DNA from: Aquila chrysaetos chrysaetos
Taxonomy: Eukaryota > Chordata > Aves > Accipitriformes > Accipitridae
Assembly (NCBI RefSeq): GCF_900496995.4
Contig: NC_044018.1
Location: 6,782,501-6,846,500, forward strand
Reading direction: 5' to 3'
Length of the DNA: 64,000 nucleotides
The notes below the pieces were generated by a model. That model ran no database searches, had not been told where the DNA came from, and worked only from the letters and a program-made list of their open reading frames with translations. Made by a program: the position numbers and the translations under genes. Below, in pieces: positions 62,780 through 64,000 of the stretch (the stretch's first letter is position 1; each line of letters begins with the position of its first letter).

Positions 62780-63709
62780 TCCAAAAGCAATGCACCAGCC
62801 CACGAACACACACGAGGTCAGCAGCCTCGAAGGCCGCGGCAACATGCCCGCTTTTCCTCCCCAGGCCTCCCTGCGTGCACCCCCGGCCACCTTCCTTGAG
62901 CCAGGAGGAACGGCCGGGCCCCTGCAGCCAGAACCGGCCCCGAATCTCACTTTTCTGCCCAAAAGGGGCTTCCCGGAACCATCCCAGGGCGGGCGCTTTT
63001 GGGCAAAGGGCTGGAGCCGGGAGAGGAGGTGGGGAAGCGCCTGGATGCCTGAGGCAGCTCCAGGGCCTCCCTCGCAGGGCCGGGGTTTTGCTGAGGGGCT
63101 GCAGAGCCGTGAGGCGGCTCCTGCCCGCGGGGGAGCTGCGGGTGCGCGGGCCGAGGGCAAGGGGAAGGAAGGGAAGGGGCCATCGCCCCTCTGAGGCGGG
63201 GGGTGCCTCCTCAGGAGAAGTGACGGCGGGGCGGGCGGCAAACCCGGGCAGAAAAACCGAACCGGGGCAGGGAGAAGCGGGGCGGCAGCGGGGCAGCCCG
63301 CTCCCGCCGCCGCCTGAGGAGAGCCGCCGCTGGGCGGGAACGGAGGCGGGGAAGCGGCGGTGACGTCATCCCGCCTGGCAACGGCGGCACGGCGTGGGGG
63401 GGGGGGGGAGAGGCGGCCCTCGGCTCTCGCGGGATTTGGCGACCCCCGCCGCGGGCGGGGCGGGGCTGGGGCGGGGCGGGGGCGGTGCCGCCGGTGCCGG
63501 AGCTCGCCTGAGGCGAGGCGGTGAGCGGCGGGACGGGACGGGTCGGGTCGGGTCTGCGGCCGCCTTTCCCCCTGCCCCGGGCCGCCGGCGGCTCGGAGCA
63601 GCCCCTCTCACGCCCGTAACGGCACGGATGGAGCCGCCGTGCCCGGCTTGAGCGCGTCGGCGGGACCCGGAGCCGCTCCGCCGAGCCCGGGCGGGCGGGC
63701 GGGCGCAGC

Positions 63710-63713
63710 ATGG
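63710..63713 (+). CDS. CD2AP: Presumed CD2AP exon 1: start codon plus one base before donor
   Basis: At the right of the island, CGCAGCATGG is followed at once by GTAAGC, a strong donor, so the first exon would contribute only ATG and the first base of codon 2. The start has a strong Kozak context (A at -3, G at +4). CD2AP is a three-SH3 scaffold that links CD2, nephrin and Cbl to actin and endocytosis. The call rests on three points: CD2AP lies beside TNFRSF21 in divergent orientation in mammals, its protein begins Met-Val (codon 2 begins with G), and the strand is correct. The rest of the gene lies beyond the window. The readable frame continuing to 63991 is intron in a CpG island. Another gene with a non-coding first exon is possible. 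Confidence 0.7.
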
Positions 63714-64000
63714 GTAAGCGCGGCGGGGAAGGGCTGCCGCGGCGGGCAGGCGGCGAGGCTGGTCCCCTCTTCCCGCCCGCCCCCCCCCGGGGCCGCCGCC
63801 CCCCTTTGTCTGAGGGGGGAGGGCGCGGAGCCGGGGTGCCCGGGAAGCGCCGCCGCTTCGGGGCAGCCCCCGAAGTCCCCTGGGGAAGGAGCGTTGCCGG
63901 TGCCCGCTGCCTCCGCGGAAGGCGAGGGGGGGAGGCCCGGGCCCGGCGGGCGGGAGCTGGCGGCGGCAGGTGCCCGCAGGTGCGTGGGTAAACGCTGCCG
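63714..64000 (+). other. CD2AP: Start of presumed CD2AP intron 1, cut by window edge
   Basis: It begins GTAAGC and remains GC-rich to the window end. No acceptor followed by a CD2AP-like SH3 sequence is present. Confidence 0.65.

Larger units (their letters stand above)
62790..64000 (+). promoter_or_regulatory. CD2AP: CpG island and promoter region of presumed CD2AP
   Basis: Composition changes sharply near 62.8 kb from AT-rich to CpG-rich and stays so to the window end. Visible motifs are a perfect CRE palindrome TGACGTCA at 63361-63368, TCTCGCGGGA (one mismatch from the TCTCGCGAGA core-promoter motif) at 63425-63434, and clustered GGGCGGGGC GC boxes at about 63453-63486. There is no TATA box. 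The start of transcription is probably between about 63450 and 63600. A G10-type run occurs near 63397-63408. Boundaries are by eye. Confidence 0.85.

Noticed and set aside
63710..63991. 93-codon frame continuing from the ATG
   Set aside because: A strong GTAAGC donor follows the ATGG, and the frame beyond is CpG-island low-complexity sequence (Gly, Arg, Pro).

Overview
The window is vertebrate nuclear DNA and almost certainly from a bird. It has split genes with GT/AG introns, two CpG-island promoters, chicken-repeat-1 (CR1) LINEs ending in the avian ATTCTATG-type tail, and no mammalian SINEs. I cannot name the species from sequence alone. There is no prokaryotic content (no operons, CRISPR or insertion sequences), and nearly all open frames are chance or repeat-derived.

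Left part (1-9.1 kb, minus strand): the 5' part of TNFRSF21 (death receptor 6). Coding exon 1 (8277-8321) encodes the start of the signal peptide. Exon 2 (1866-2520) encodes the rest of it and all four cysteine-rich domains. The first 65 complete codons of exon 3 (1-197) run off the left edge into the juxtamembrane stalk. Splice phases agree across both introns (phase 0, then phase 1). The transmembrane segment and death domain lie outside the window. A CpG island (about 7.7-9.1 kb) covers the promoter and carries a GGGGCC hexanucleotide repeat, CGG repeats, GC boxes and an E-box.

Right edge (62.8-64.0 kb, plus strand): a second CpG island with CRE, TCTCGCG-type and GC-box motifs. It ends in an exon whose only coding bases are ATGG before a strong donor (GTAAGC). 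By synteny (TNFRSF21 and CD2AP are divergent neighbours in amniotes) and by codon 2 beginning with G (CD2AP begins Met-Val), this is most likely CD2AP exon 1.

Middle (9.1-62.8 kb): about 54 kb of divergent intergenic DNA in which I recognise no protein-coding gene. It holds one fairly long avian CR1 (17.1-17.9 kb), three short CR1 tails (37.0, 38.4 and 48.4 kb), several old, decayed LINE segments of CR1/L3 type (20.7, 21.4-22.8, 44.2-44.8 and 53.4-53.9 kb), microsatellites, and an isolated CpG-dense patch with tandem repeats near 35.4 kb. The DNA shifts from moderately GC-rich left of about 36-39 kb to AT-rich between about 40 and 62.7 kb.

The two genes are not known to share a pathway; their neighbourhood is ancestral synteny. 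I found no convincing new biological system. The best items for follow-up are the orphan CpG patch, the promoter hexanucleotide repeat, the microsatellite abutting the TNFRSF21 exon 1 donor, and the four-base coding part of the presumed CD2AP exon 1.
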